A stretch of DNA of 64,000 nucleotides from Paenibacillus qinlingensis (lineage in GTDB: Bacteria > Bacillota > Bacilli > Paenibacillales > NBRC-103111): the NCBI RefSeq assembly GCF_013204845.1, contig NZ_JABMKY010000024.1, positions 62,001 to 126,000 on the forward strand, given 5' to 3'. The notes below the pieces were generated by a model that did not search any database, was not told where the DNA came from, and saw only the letters and a list, made by a program, of their open reading frames with translations. Of the stretch, positions 37,282 through 45,076 are shown piece by piece. Made by a program: the position numbers and the translations under genes. The first letter of the stretch is position 1. Every line of letters starts with the position of its first letter.

Positions 37282-38139
37282 ATGTCTACGAATCCGAAAC
37301 CGAGTACGAGTCTAGGGACGAAAGCGACTCCAACTTCAAGCTCCCCGTTACCTAGCCTAGGTATCATCAATTTTCAGCAAGGTGGTCACAAATTTCAGCT
37401 ATGCCGGTACGCGCCGGCCGAGGATATAGCCTTTTTCGTTCGGCATTACTGGGTTGTCAGATGGGACTTAATCGGAAAAGACCCTTATACGCAGCATGTT
37501 ATCCCCAATCCTTGCGTGAATCTCGTTGTGGAGCCAGACCGCACGGCCATTTTCGGACCTGGCAAAGAGAAATACGGACATCACTTGGAAGGTCAGGGGA
37601 GTGTGTTCGGCGTGAAATTTAAGCCGGGTGGTTTCTACCCTTTTGTCCAAGAAAACGTATCTAGTATGTTAGACAATCCGTTGAGTATTAGAGATGTTTT
37701 TGACACTGAACCTCGTTCTTTGGAAGCTCAGGTGTTTGGCCATAGTGACGATGGGCGGAACATTAGTCTGGTGGAAAGCATGATTCGTTCCAAGCTTCCT
37801 GCACAGGATGAGCAAGTCACGCTGGTTAATCAGATCGTGGATCATGTGTACGGGCAACCCGACATTACCAAGGTGGATGCGATATGCGAATATTTTCAGA
37901 TGAACATCCGCACGCTGCAGCGCCTCTTCGACCAGTATGTCGGTGTCAGCCCGAAGTGGGTTATCAAGATCGCCCGCATCCAAAATGCAGCCGAAACCAC
38001 CGATGGTAACGACACGCATAACTGGGCTAAGCTTTCAATGGATCTCGGCTATCATGATCAGTCCCATTTTATTAAGGATTTCAAGTCGATTCTGGGACAG
38101 ACGCCAGAAGAGTATGTGTTGATGAAACGGGCAAAGTGA
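37282..38139 (+). CDS. AraC-family regulator with DUF6597-type N-terminal domain
   Basis: 285 aa. The N-terminal ligand domain (FFVRHYWVVRWDL, IPNPCVNLVVE, FGVKFKPGGFYPF) is the type found in many Firmicute AraC proteins. Two HTHs follow (ITKVDAICEYFQMNIRTLQR; KLSMDLGYHDQSHFIKDFKS) and the family C-terminus TPEEYV. The start follows AAGGAG by eight bases. Divergent from the SRPBCC gene, which is a possible target. Confidence 0.85.
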   Translation: MSTNPKPSTSLGTKATPTSSSPLPSLGIINFQQGGHKFQLCRYAPAEDIAFFVRHYWVVRWDLIGKDPYTQHVIPNPCVNLVVEPDRTAIFGPGKEKYGHHLEGQGSVFGVKFKPGGFYPFVQENVSSMLDNPLSIRDVFDTEPRSLEAQVFGHSDDGRNISLVESMIRSKLPAQDEQVTLVNQIVDHVYGQPDITKVDAICEYFQMNIRTLQRLFDQYVGVSPKWVIKIARIQNAAETTDGNDTHNWAKLSMDLGYHDQSHFIKDFKSILGQTPEEYVLMKRAK

Positions 38140-38343
38140 AGGGAAGCAAGAGGGGCGTGCAAGGAGTGGGCCAACGCTGGCTTTCGCTGACACTCTGTCA
38201 CTATGCCATTCTGCCGCCAGCTTGGATACTTGGCACACTAATTCCACTGGATTATTGGGTGCTTAACATACTCAGAGGCATTCGGTCACGCGGTACCTAT
38301 GCCTCTGAGCAACCCCCTGGCACTCCTCAGCTCTGCGGAAAAA

Positions 38344-38535
38344 GATAACTGGAAAACCTCCAGTTATTTTCCAAGTACTTCACTGAAATCAGTGATTAGC
38401 TGGAAAACCTCCATCTATTTTGCCGCTTTTCCGCCTGACGTCTCTAAACAGGGCGAATTAGCGGGAGGAAATCCAGTTATTTCAAGATATGAGCTCTTTT
38501 CGAGGGATTTAGCTGGAGAAAATCCATCTAATTGC
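38344..38535. repeat. Four-dyad dispersed repeat, class I, copy D
   Basis: Dyad anchors at 38346, 38397, 38459 and 38510 (steps 51, 62, 51). The first is perfect: ATAACTGGA ... TCCAGTTAT. Between dyads one and two lies an extra perfect dyad CACTGA-AA-TCAGTG. The copy is in the convergent gap between the AraC gene and an MFS gene; 38140-38343 shows nothing else. Confidence 0.9.
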
Positions 38536-38712
38536 TACTGAGCCTGAGCAGATTTATGCGGTTGTGGAAGGAAACAGCAACCCATGCAATACACCACCAA
38601 GGCTACTCTACCTAAGACAATTACTTACTCGCCCGATTACCAACTAACTATCCAGCCACTCCGAGCTCCCCCATGCAGTCACACCTTGCGAAACGGATCC
38701 TGCCACTACTTC
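38536..38712. other. C-rich intergenic stretch next to copy D
   Basis: C- and A-rich on the plus strand (ACACCACCAAGG, TTACCAACTAACTATCC), like the flanks of copies B, C and E, but without a clear tandem unit. No gene supported. Confidence 0.4.
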
Positions 38713-39927
38713 CTACATTGCCTGCTGCTTTGCGCTTTGTTGGTTTTTTCGAAGAAGCGGGCCTAGCAACACGACTCCTACAAGCAGTAAAAATCCACTC
38801 ATAACATACACCGATAACAACGATGTCGAATCCTTCAAATAACCGGATAAAGCCATGCCTATTAGCATCATCCCCATAAAAATAGGCGTAATCGCTCCGC
38901 CAACGCGGCCCATGAACGGCCCGTCAGTGTTCCGCATAATCAGGGTTTGAATCCCGACATGGATACATGGATAGAACAGCCCACTTACGATCTGTAAGAA
39001 TAGCGTCACGGATACCAGAGTAGAAGCTCCAACGCCAATTGTGCAGAGGGCACTGACGAGTAAACCAGTGGCGAGCAAAAACTGCGGTTTAACCTTCTTC
39101 GCAATCCCCATAATGACGATCCCGCCGATAAGCATAGCGGCCCCATTGGCCATCATGAACCATTGGAGGGACTGCTTGCTTAGTCCTAATTTCTCGATAG
39201 CAATGAATAAAGCTAGTGGTTGGACTAGACCCGCGGCTAATCCAGTGACACCGAAAGTGAGGCTTAATGTTCGAAGCGCACGATTGGATTGCACATATCG
39301 CAGGCCTGACGTAAGCTCCTTCAAGAATTTGCCTCTCCCCGCGGAGACTTCTTCTCTGTCATCTTTCGGGAGGGAAGTGAGCACCAGGGATGATCCCAAG
39401 AACATCACACCCGTGAGGACTAACGAAGCCTCAATGCCATATTTCAGATAAATGAATGTACCGATGGCAGGTCCCAAGACCATGAAAATAGCTACAAGCG
39501 ATTGAGACATTGCCATGACACCTTGGAGTGCATCCGCAGGTACATTCTTTTTGTAGAGCTTCATGGCAGACGGTTGAGAAAACTGCGATAAACTCGCGGA
39601 AATAAACGTCCCCATTAGCAAGGCGTACCAAGAACCAGAGAGTACAGCAAGCAGCACGATGAATACGGTAATGGCGGATATAAAATCACACCAAACCATG
39701 GTCAGCTTCGGACGCCAACGATCCGCGAATGTACCGCCAATGAAGGCGAAGATGAAAATTGGCGCTGTCTCTACAACGGAAATCAAGGATACATACTGCG
39801 GATTATTAAAGGTAATGTCCGAGATATAGAGGAGGATAGCGAAATTACGGATCCAAATACCGAGTTGCAAGAGCACACGGGACAGGATAATGGTACGAAC
39901 ATAACGATTGGTTAACAAAGGTCTCAT
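38713..39927 (-). CDS. MFS transporter, 12 TM
   Basis: 404 aa. The N-terminal helix VRTIILSRVLLQLGIWIRNF and the loop motif GGTFADRWRPKLTMVWCD mark a major facilitator of the MFS_3/multidrug or siderophore-export type; substrate unknown. The ATG at 39927 directly abuts AAAGGA, so the TTG three codons later (39918), eight bases from that site, may be the real start. Expression is probably controlled by the palindrome overlapping its leader. Confidence 0.82.
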   Translation of the reverse strand: MRPLLTNRYVRTIILSRVLLQLGIWIRNFAILLYISDITFNNPQYVSLISVVETAPIFIFAFIGGTFADRWRPKLTMVWCDFISAITVFIVLLAVLSGSWYALLMGTFISASLSQFSQPSAMKLYKKNVPADALQGVMAMSQSLVAIFMVLGPAIGTFIYLKYGIEASLVLTGVMFLGSSLVLTSLPKDDREEVSAGRGKFLKELTSGLRYVQSNRALRTLSLTFGVTGLAAGLVQPLALFIAIEKLGLSKQSLQWFMMANGAAMLIGGIVIMGIAKKVKPQFLLATGLLVSALCTIGVGASTLVSVTLFLQIVSGLFYPCIHVGIQTLIMRNTDGPFMGRVGGAITPIFMGMMLIGMALSGYLKDSTSLLSVYVMSGFLLLVGVVLLGPLLRKNQQSAKQQAM

Positions 39928-39959
39928 TCCTTTCGATGGATTATTTACTAAATTACTAA

Positions 39960-40017
39960 TTTACTAAGTTAGTAAAATAACAACCAAATCATAGCTCACT
40001 CGACCGAAGGAAGTCAA
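39960..40017 (-). promoter_or_regulatory. Promoter with perfect palindromic operator for the MFS gene
   Basis: On the minus strand TTGACT (40012-40017), 18 bp, TATGAT (39988-39993). The perfect 17-bp palindrome TTTACTAAGTTAGTAAA (39960-39976) lies just downstream, with further TTACTAA copies beyond. No repressor gene is adjacent. Confidence 0.7.
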
Positions 40018-40038
40018 TATGGATTTTTAAATTGGGAA

Positions 40039-40067
40039 TAAAAAACGGCTGCCCTTGTGGGCAACCG
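40039..40067 (-). terminator. Terminator of the sigY operon
   Basis: On the minus strand CGGTTGCCC-ACAA-GGGCAGCCG (one mismatch) followed by TTTTTT. Confidence 0.8.
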
Positions 40068-40084
40068 TAATGGGAGTACATCAT

Positions 40085-40297
40085 TTATTTTCGGTGAATC
40101 TTACGCACCGCGAACAGATAAACTATAGTGGGAACCGGGGCCTGCACGATGCCCCAAATGCCCCAAAACCAAGGGTGGCGAGCGCCACGCCTGCGTGAAT
40201 CAACGTACAGCCATGTGCTTTGTACGAGTAAAATCAATGCGATACCGATCCATGCCCAAAGGGGTAGTTGATCGAATTTGGATTCAGTTGGTGTCAT
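40085..40297 (-). CDS. Small membrane protein of the sigY operon (YxlD/YxlE-like)
   Basis: 70 aa with two membrane segments (LWAWIGIALILLVQSTWLYV and FWGIWGIVQAPVPTIVYLF) split by a basic RRRGARH loop, similar in layout to the PLD-nuclease-N-type small proteins of the B. subtilis sigY operon. The ATG at 40297 lies six bases after AGGTGG; one two codons earlier abuts that site. It overlaps yxlC by 14 bp. It probably helps hold the sigma factor inactive. Confidence 0.6.
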   Translation of the reverse strand: MTPTESKFDQLPLWAWIGIALILLVQSTWLYVDSRRRGARHPWFWGIWGIVQAPVPTIVYLFAVRKIHRK

Positions 40298-40667
40298 GAG
40301 CATCCACCTGCTTTCTTAGGATTAGCCAAGCTAACGGAACCAATATGGCCGCGGCTTGGATGGAGAGGAAGGCAACCGGCTTAGACGTTACAGTGAGATA
40401 GAATACATAAAACAATAGCATCGCGCTGATCCATAGAATCACTAGATCGCGCACCAATCTGGATTTCCGCTTACTTTGCGTCGCGGCGATTTGCTGATCG
40501 AACCAAGCGGCGCTCGGCGTTGGCACGTGGATTGTAGCTTCGAGCAGATCCAGCCCCTCGCGTAGCTGGCGTGAGGTCATTTCATCGGCTAGCTCGTCGC
40601 TAGTTTGCTCTACCGCTTTCCCTTCAAGCAGCTCTCTCTCCCGCCGCTTGTGCAACTCATCATCCAT
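40284..40667 (-). CDS. yxlC: YxlC-family anti-sigma factor
   Basis: 127 aa. The hydrophilic N-terminal half (ELADEMTSRQLREGLDLLEA) should bind the sigma factor in the cytoplasm; two membrane helices follow (LVILWISAMLLFYVFYLTV; FLSIQAAAILVPLAWLIL). The start is right at the sigma gene's stop, with AAGGAG inside that gene's end. Order sigma - anti-sigma - small membrane protein matches the sigY operon. Confidence 0.7.
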   Translation of the reverse strand: MDDELHKRRERELLEGKAVEQTSDELADEMTSRQLREGLDLLEATIHVPTPSAAWFDQQIAATQSKRKSRLVRDLVILWISAMLLFYVFYLTVTSKPVAFLSIQAAAILVPLAWLILRKQVDAHDTN

Positions 40668-41204
40668 CTACTTCAGCTCCTTCCGTAGCTGTTTTAGTGC
40701 GTTGTGCACCAGAGATTTCACGGTGCCCTCCGCGATTGCGAGCATGCCGCCAATTTCTTCATAGGTATATCCGTAGTAATGCTTGAGAATGAGTGGAATA
40801 CGACTATCCCGCGGCATGTCAGCCAAGGCATTTAACACCTCCGGCCAAGCATCATCGGTGTGATGTGCTGTCTGCCATTGCAATTGGCGTAAGGATTGAA
40901 GCTGCTCTTTCTCCTGCCACTTGCGTTCCCAAAGGCGGCGTCTCCCTTGATCGATCATCAACCTAGTGGCGATGGTGATTAACCAGGACGAGAACTTCGA
41001 AGTTCCGTTGTAGAGCTTTATTTTTTCAATACATCGAGCCATCGTTTCTTGCGTAAGATCCTCAGCTTGGGAGGGATTCAGCGTGATTTTGACCAAATAT
41101 TTATATACAAATGCATAATGCTGCTGCAGAAGCTGAGACAGAGCGGCGGTGTCGCCTAGCATGGCACGACGAATGAATTCATTCTCTTCCAAGTGATTGA
41201 ACAT
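40668..41204 (-). CDS. sigY: ECF RNA polymerase sigma factor, SigY-like
   Basis: 178 aa, the length of B. subtilis SigY. Region 2 contains LTQETMARCIEKIKLYNGTS and FSSWLITIATRLMIDQGRRR; region 4 contains GYTYEEIGGMLAIAEGTVKS. It directs polymerase to its own promoter class, held back by the membrane partners encoded downstream. The ATG at 41204 abuts GAGAGG, so the exact start is uncertain; a TTG four codons later is possible. Confidence 0.78.
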   Translation of the reverse strand: MFNHLEENEFIRRAMLGDTAALSQLLQQHYAFVYKYLVKITLNPSQAEDLTQETMARCIEKIKLYNGTSKFSSWLITIATRLMIDQGRRRLWERKWQEKEQLQSLRQLQWQTAHHTDDAWPEVLNALADMPRDSRIPLILKHYYGYTYEEIGGMLAIAEGTVKSLVHNALKQLRKELK

Positions 41205-41229
41205 CCTCTCTGTCTGGTTTCATAGATAG

Positions 41230-41255
41230 TACGAACAGCTACAGTAAACCGTTCA
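41230..41255 (-). promoter_or_regulatory. Putative SigY autoregulatory promoter
   Basis: On the minus strand TGAACG (41250-41255), 16 bp, CGTA (41230-41233). This fits the TGAACG ... CGTC pattern remembered for SigY and sits just before sigY. Confidence 0.6.
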
Positions 41256-41371
41256 CTGCCACACGAAAAAATATGTAGAATGATTTATTAGCTTACCACC
41301 GCAGTGCTCAGACATGTATAATGACAGCATGTAAGACCATCATGAATGAGATGATTAATGGAGGACAACAT

Positions 41372-42253
41372 ATGAAACAAGGCATATATGCAAGAGCGGG
41401 ATTATCTTCTGAAGAGTTAGAGGAAGTTCGAGCGCTATGGGAGCTATGTAATAAGCATGAAGGTATTGACATCAAATTAAACTGGAGCACTTTATCCAGC
41501 CGTCCTGCTGGTGTGACGAACGATTTTGTATATTATGAAAATGACCGGATTGTCGGTTTCTTAGCTATTTACAGCTTCTTATCAACCGAAGTGGAAATCA
41601 GTGGCATGGTGCATCCAGAGGCGCGGCGCCGGGGTATTTTTCATCAACTTGTTCAAAGGGCGTTGGAAGTGTGCAGCCAAAGAGAGGTTCCTAAGCTTAT
41701 CTTCATCAATGAGCGTGGCTCGGAAAGCGGGAAGGCTTTTCTGACCAAGCTGGGCGCGGAGTACTCTTTTTCGGAGTATGTGATGGAGCTGAAAGAGCAG
41801 GTAATTCCACCCGCCTCCACGCAAACAGAGCTGAGCATTCGTTTAGCGGACAGTTCCGATACGGAGTTGTTAGTAAAGCTGAATATGTCAGGCTTTGACA
41901 TGACGGAAGCGGACACACGTGAGTATGTGAGCCAAACCATCACAGGTGATAAGGAACGGACGTGGATTGCAGAGTTAGGTGCAAGCAAAGAGCCGATTGG
42001 AAAGCTGGGTGCGATGGTGGAGCCGGGCGTTAGTGGATTTATTTATGGTTTTTGCGTGTTGCCTGGCATCAGGGGCAAGGGGTATGGTCGTCAGATTTTG
42101 AGTCAAACGATTACAGCGCTGAAAGAGCAAGATCAAGCGGAGCATATCAAGCTGGAAGTGTCGGTAGAGAACGAGAAAGCGCTCGGCCTCTATGAATCCT
42201 GTGGATTTGCAACGAAAAACGCGAACGACTATTACGTGCTCTTGCGTGGTTAA
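41372..42253 (+). CDS. Tandem double GNAT acetyltransferase
   Basis: 293 aa with two GNAT folds. The N-terminal one has VEISGMVHPEARRRGIFHQL. The C-terminal one has IYGFCVLPGIRGKGYGRQIL and LEVSVENEKALGLYESCGF, so both motif A loops look usable. This layout resembles mycothiol synthase (MshD), but that pathway is not expected in Firmicutes, so the substrate is unknown. The start at 41372 follows GGAGG. Single-gene unit with a strong terminator. Confidence 0.8.
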   Translation: MKQGIYARAGLSSEELEEVRALWELCNKHEGIDIKLNWSTLSSRPAGVTNDFVYYENDRIVGFLAIYSFLSTEVEISGMVHPEARRRGIFHQLVQRALEVCSQREVPKLIFINERGSESGKAFLTKLGAEYSFSEYVMELKEQVIPPASTQTELSIRLADSSDTELLVKLNMSGFDMTEADTREYVSQTITGDKERTWIAELGASKEPIGKLGAMVEPGVSGFIYGFCVLPGIRGKGYGRQILSQTITALKEQDQAEHIKLEVSVENEKALGLYESCGFATKNANDYYVLLRG

Positions 42254-42292
42254 AAAAAGGATAGACAGCGGATTTTGCTGTCTATCCTTTTT
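42254..42292 (+). terminator. Terminator of the double GNAT gene
   Basis: AAAAAGGATAGACAGC and GCTGTCTATCCTTTTT arms; 16-bp perfect stem. Confidence 0.9.
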
Positions 42293-42387
42293 GCTATGTG
42301 GATCATTATGCTTCGTATGGAAGTGGCCCAGCACCAACAGTCTCGATAACGTTACGGATTACGAACTGAATCAACTCTCCAACATTG

Positions 42388-42455
42388 AGCACCAAATGCA
42401 TCAACACCTGACATTACTGTCTGTCACCAACTAGCTTGCTCTTCCACCACGCCGC
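42388..42455. repeat. Diverged single C-rich unit next to copy E
   Basis: GAGCACCAAATGCATCAACA, then TCACCAACTAGCTTGC and TTCCACCACGCC, follows the same order of words as the 72-bp units at 26.4 kb (GAGACGCACCAAATCCACC, CACCAGCAACAAGCT, CTCCCACC). Similarity is weak. Confidence 0.4.
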
Positions 42456-42464
42456 CCTGCCGAG

Positions 42465-42655
42465 ATTTACTGGAAAACCTCCATCTATTTTCACCACTTT
42501 AGGTCAATTTGGAGAATTAGCTGGAAAATATACAGTTAAATTCCCCTAAATCTGTCGGTTCAGCGAAATCGGGTCAAATTAACTGGAGGAAATCCAGTTG
42601 TTTTATCAAATGTGAGAAAAGTAGCAGAAATAGCTGTAGTTTATACAGTAAACGT
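42465..42655. repeat. Four-dyad dispersed repeat, class I, copy E
   Basis: Dyad anchors at 42467, 42518, 42580 and 42631 (steps 51, 62, 51). Dyads read TTTACTGGA..TCCATCTAT, TTAGCTGGA..TACAGTTAA, TTAACTGGA..TCCAGTTGT, ATAGCTGTA..TACAGTAAA. It lies between the convergent double GNAT and pyrH-like genes; nothing else is seen in 42293-42387 or 42656-42711. Confidence 0.87.
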
Positions 42656-42711
42656 AGTGGTGTCGCAATGTTCGGCGATGCGAAGCTAGCGTTGCAATTA
42701 AACCAAGTCTT

Positions 42712-43452
42712 TTAGTGGTAAATAAGTTCAGATGACGCACTAATAATCGTCCCCGTATTCAACCCCGCACAGATGTCCTTCATCGAGCCAGGTTTGTCAA
42801 AATTGAACACATGAATCGGTACATGGTAGTCCCTAGCGAGAATAAAGGCCGACTGATCCATCACCTTCAAATTGTGCCCAATCACATCGTTGTAATGGAG
42901 GGATTTGTACTGGAGTGCCTCCTGATGGTGCTTCGGATCTTTGTCGAAAACACCGTCCACGCCTTGTTTGGCCACGAGAATGGCATCGCAATTGACTTCG
43001 ATCGCACGCTGCACAGACGGATAATCCGTCGTAACGAAAGGCTGTCCATTTCCGCCGGCGAAAATGACGATGTACCCTTTTTCCAAATGATGAATGGCTC
43101 GTAAACGGATGAAGGGCTCCGCCACAGAGGCGATCGGAATAGCTGTCATCACACGCACCTCGGCATTTGTCTTCGCCTTCAATACCCCGCGCAGCATCAA
43201 GCTGTTGATGACTGTCGCGAGTGTGCCGATATTGTCAGCCTCCGCTTTCTCGATACCCCAACTTTCACCCATATTGCCGCGGAAAATATTGCCTCCACCA
43301 ATCACAAGACACACTTCAACACCCAAATTCACGACGGTCATAATTTCATTGGCGATATGATCCAGCTGTGTAGGGTCAAATCCGAAGGAATTCTCTCCTG
43401 CTACAGCACCGCCGCTCAGCTTAATGAGAACTCGTTTGTACCGTAAAGTCAT
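42712..43452 (-). CDS. Divergent UMP kinase (PyrH) paralogue
   Basis: 246 aa amino-acid-kinase fold matching UMP kinase throughout: KRVLIKLSGGAVAGE, GGGNIFRG, DNIGTLATVINSL, KVMDQSAFILAR. It departs from the canonical sequence at sites that are near-invariant: KLSGGA instead of KLSGEA, and GGNGQPFVTTDYPS instead of the GTGNPFFTTDTAA-type loop. It also stands alone, not in rpsB-tsf-pyrH-frr. It may be a second, specialised kinase. The ATG at 43452 lies eight bases after GAGGGG. Confidence 0.78.
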   Translation of the reverse strand: MTLRYKRVLIKLSGGAVAGENSFGFDPTQLDHIANEIMTVVNLGVEVCLVIGGGNIFRGNMGESWGIEKAEADNIGTLATVINSLMLRGVLKAKTNAEVRVMTAIPIASVAEPFIRLRAIHHLEKGYIVIFAGGNGQPFVTTDYPSVQRAIEVNCDAILVAKQGVDGVFDKDPKHHQEALQYKSLHYNDVIGHNLKVMDQSAFILARDYHVPIHVFNFDKPGSMKDICAGLNTGTIISASSELIYH

Positions 43453-43540
43453 TACCATATCCCCTCTCCCTGGTGAGAACGCCTGTACGTTAAGTTGTGT
43501 CTGACTAGGAAGTGTAGTGCGGTAACCAACGGATGCTTGC

Positions 43541-43575
43541 AAAAAAACACTAAAGCCTTAAATGCTCTAGTGTTT
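43541..43575 (-). terminator. Hairpin between the pyrH-like gene and the upstream MFS gene
   Basis: On the minus strand AAACACTAGAGC ... GCTTTAGTGTTT (one G-T pair), then TTTT; it ends the MFS transcript. Confidence 0.75.
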
Positions 43576-43616
43576 GCTGTGTCTGCTTCCTCATGTTAGA
43601 AGTAATTGTACATGAA

Positions 43617-44942
43617 TTAAGCGGGATTTTGCAATTTTTGCGGAACTCTCATGTGGACGATAAGCCCGATGATAACTAAGACCAGTAAGGAGCCAAGTGC
43701 GACTCGACTCGCTAAGTTGCCAGTGGAGGCCATTGCCCATGTGATGGAGCCATATAGGAGAGGTCCGACGATGGAGGATACCTTTCCCGAGAAGGCGAAT
43801 AGGCCGAAAAATTGTCCGCGCTTTTCTTCCGGTGTTAGCTGCACGATTAATGTACGAGAGGTCACCCACATCGCGCCCATCGAGACGCCATACAAGCTGC
43901 CTGCCACCCAGAAAATGCTTTGGCTTGTTGCTAAGGAAGCGAGGGAGATGGCCACAATGAGAATTATAGCGACGATGGTTACTGCTTTCTTCGGTCCAAT
44001 ACTGCGCGTCACATAACCGAAAAGGAAGGACCCGATCACGCTAGATACCGTAGATACCAGATACAGTAGAATAAACTGCCCCGTCGAGAAGCCCATGACG
44101 GTATTCGCATAGATGGCCATAACGGCAATCGCCGTAGCAATGGCATCGTTGAAGAAGAAATAAGCGATCATGAACGTGAAGGCTGCTTGGTACTTCCGAG
44201 CTTCCTTGAATGTCGTCCAGATCTCGCGATAACCGCTAAGCAGGGATTTTTGACTAGCTACAGGTTTCTGACGCTTTTCTTTGTACAAGAACATAATCGG
44301 TAGTGAGAAAATAAGAAACATAACCGCACTTGGGATGAATGTACTTTCGAAGTGATTATCTTGAACGAACAAGAAAGCAACTAGGCCCACGAGCGTACCA
44401 ACATAACCAACAGCTACACCAAATCCGGAGATCAAAGGAATCTCGCGCTCATTGCCCAGATCAGAGATCATGGAATCATAGAATACTAAACTGGAGTTAT
44501 AGAAAAATTTGGCGATCATGAAAAATAAAATGACACCGAAAATCGATGTGTTGAGTCCTAGCCATTCTTGGTCTGTCTCCCATAGGGCTGATGCCCCCAT
44601 TAGGAAGGTTGCGATGATTGCGATCAGTGTGAAGGGGACGAGATAGGCTTTCTTTTTGCCCGTACGATCAATCCACACACCGAATAAGGGAGATAAGAGC
44701 ACTAAGAAGAAGCTGGAAAGGGCATTGGAGTATGTGATGAACGTACTTGCGATCTGGTTCATTTCCTCGCTGCTGCCTAAGGTTTCTTTTAAGTAAAACG
44801 GATAGAACACAGTTACGATATTGGAAGAAAAAATGGTATTTGCAAAATCGTACATCGCCCATGCGAAAATCGGCAGGGAGAAAAATAACGCCCAAACGCT
44901 ACGTCCGCGCACAGGGTTGGAAGCGGATTCAAGCTTTGCCAT
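43617..44942 (-). CDS. MFS transporter, UMF1/Atg22-like family
   Basis: 441 aa. FAWAMYDFANTIFSSNIVTV is the family's opening segment, and WIDRTGKKKAYLVPF the loop 2-3 motif; about 12 helices. Family members are proposed amino-acid or metabolite exporters; the substrate here is unknown. The ATG at 44942 follows GAAAGGG by ten bases; an in-frame GTG 24 bases upstream overlaps that site. Confidence 0.78.
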   Translation of the reverse strand: MAKLESASNPVRGRSVWALFFSLPIFAWAMYDFANTIFSSNIVTVFYPFYLKETLGSSEEMNQIASTFITYSNALSSFFLVLLSPLFGVWIDRTGKKKAYLVPFTLIAIIATFLMGASALWETDQEWLGLNTSIFGVILFFMIAKFFYNSSLVFYDSMISDLGNEREIPLISGFGVAVGYVGTLVGLVAFLFVQDNHFESTFIPSAVMFLIFSLPIMFLYKEKRQKPVASQKSLLSGYREIWTTFKEARKYQAAFTFMIAYFFFNDAIATAIAVMAIYANTVMGFSTGQFILLYLVSTVSSVIGSFLFGYVTRSIGPKKAVTIVAIILIVAISLASLATSQSIFWVAGSLYGVSMGAMWVTSRTLIVQLTPEEKRGQFFGLFAFSGKVSSIVGPLLYGSITWAMASTGNLASRVALGSLLVLVIIGLIVHMRVPQKLQNPA

Positions 44943-45031
44943 AAAGGGCACACCCTTTCTCTTCACTTACCTCTATTTCTCTAGTATATTGGCGATTCTG
45001 TAGGGAAATCCCTCTTCTTTACAATAATAAT

Positions 45032-45067
45032 AAAAATCTCCCCCACCTAAAATAGGCAGGAGAGATT
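45032..45067 (-). terminator. Terminator of the CHASE3 hybrid kinase gene
   Basis: On the minus strand AATCTC-CCTGCCTA ... AGGTGGG-GAGATT, followed by TTTATTATTATT. Confidence 0.7.
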
Positions 45068-45076
45068 AATAAACAG

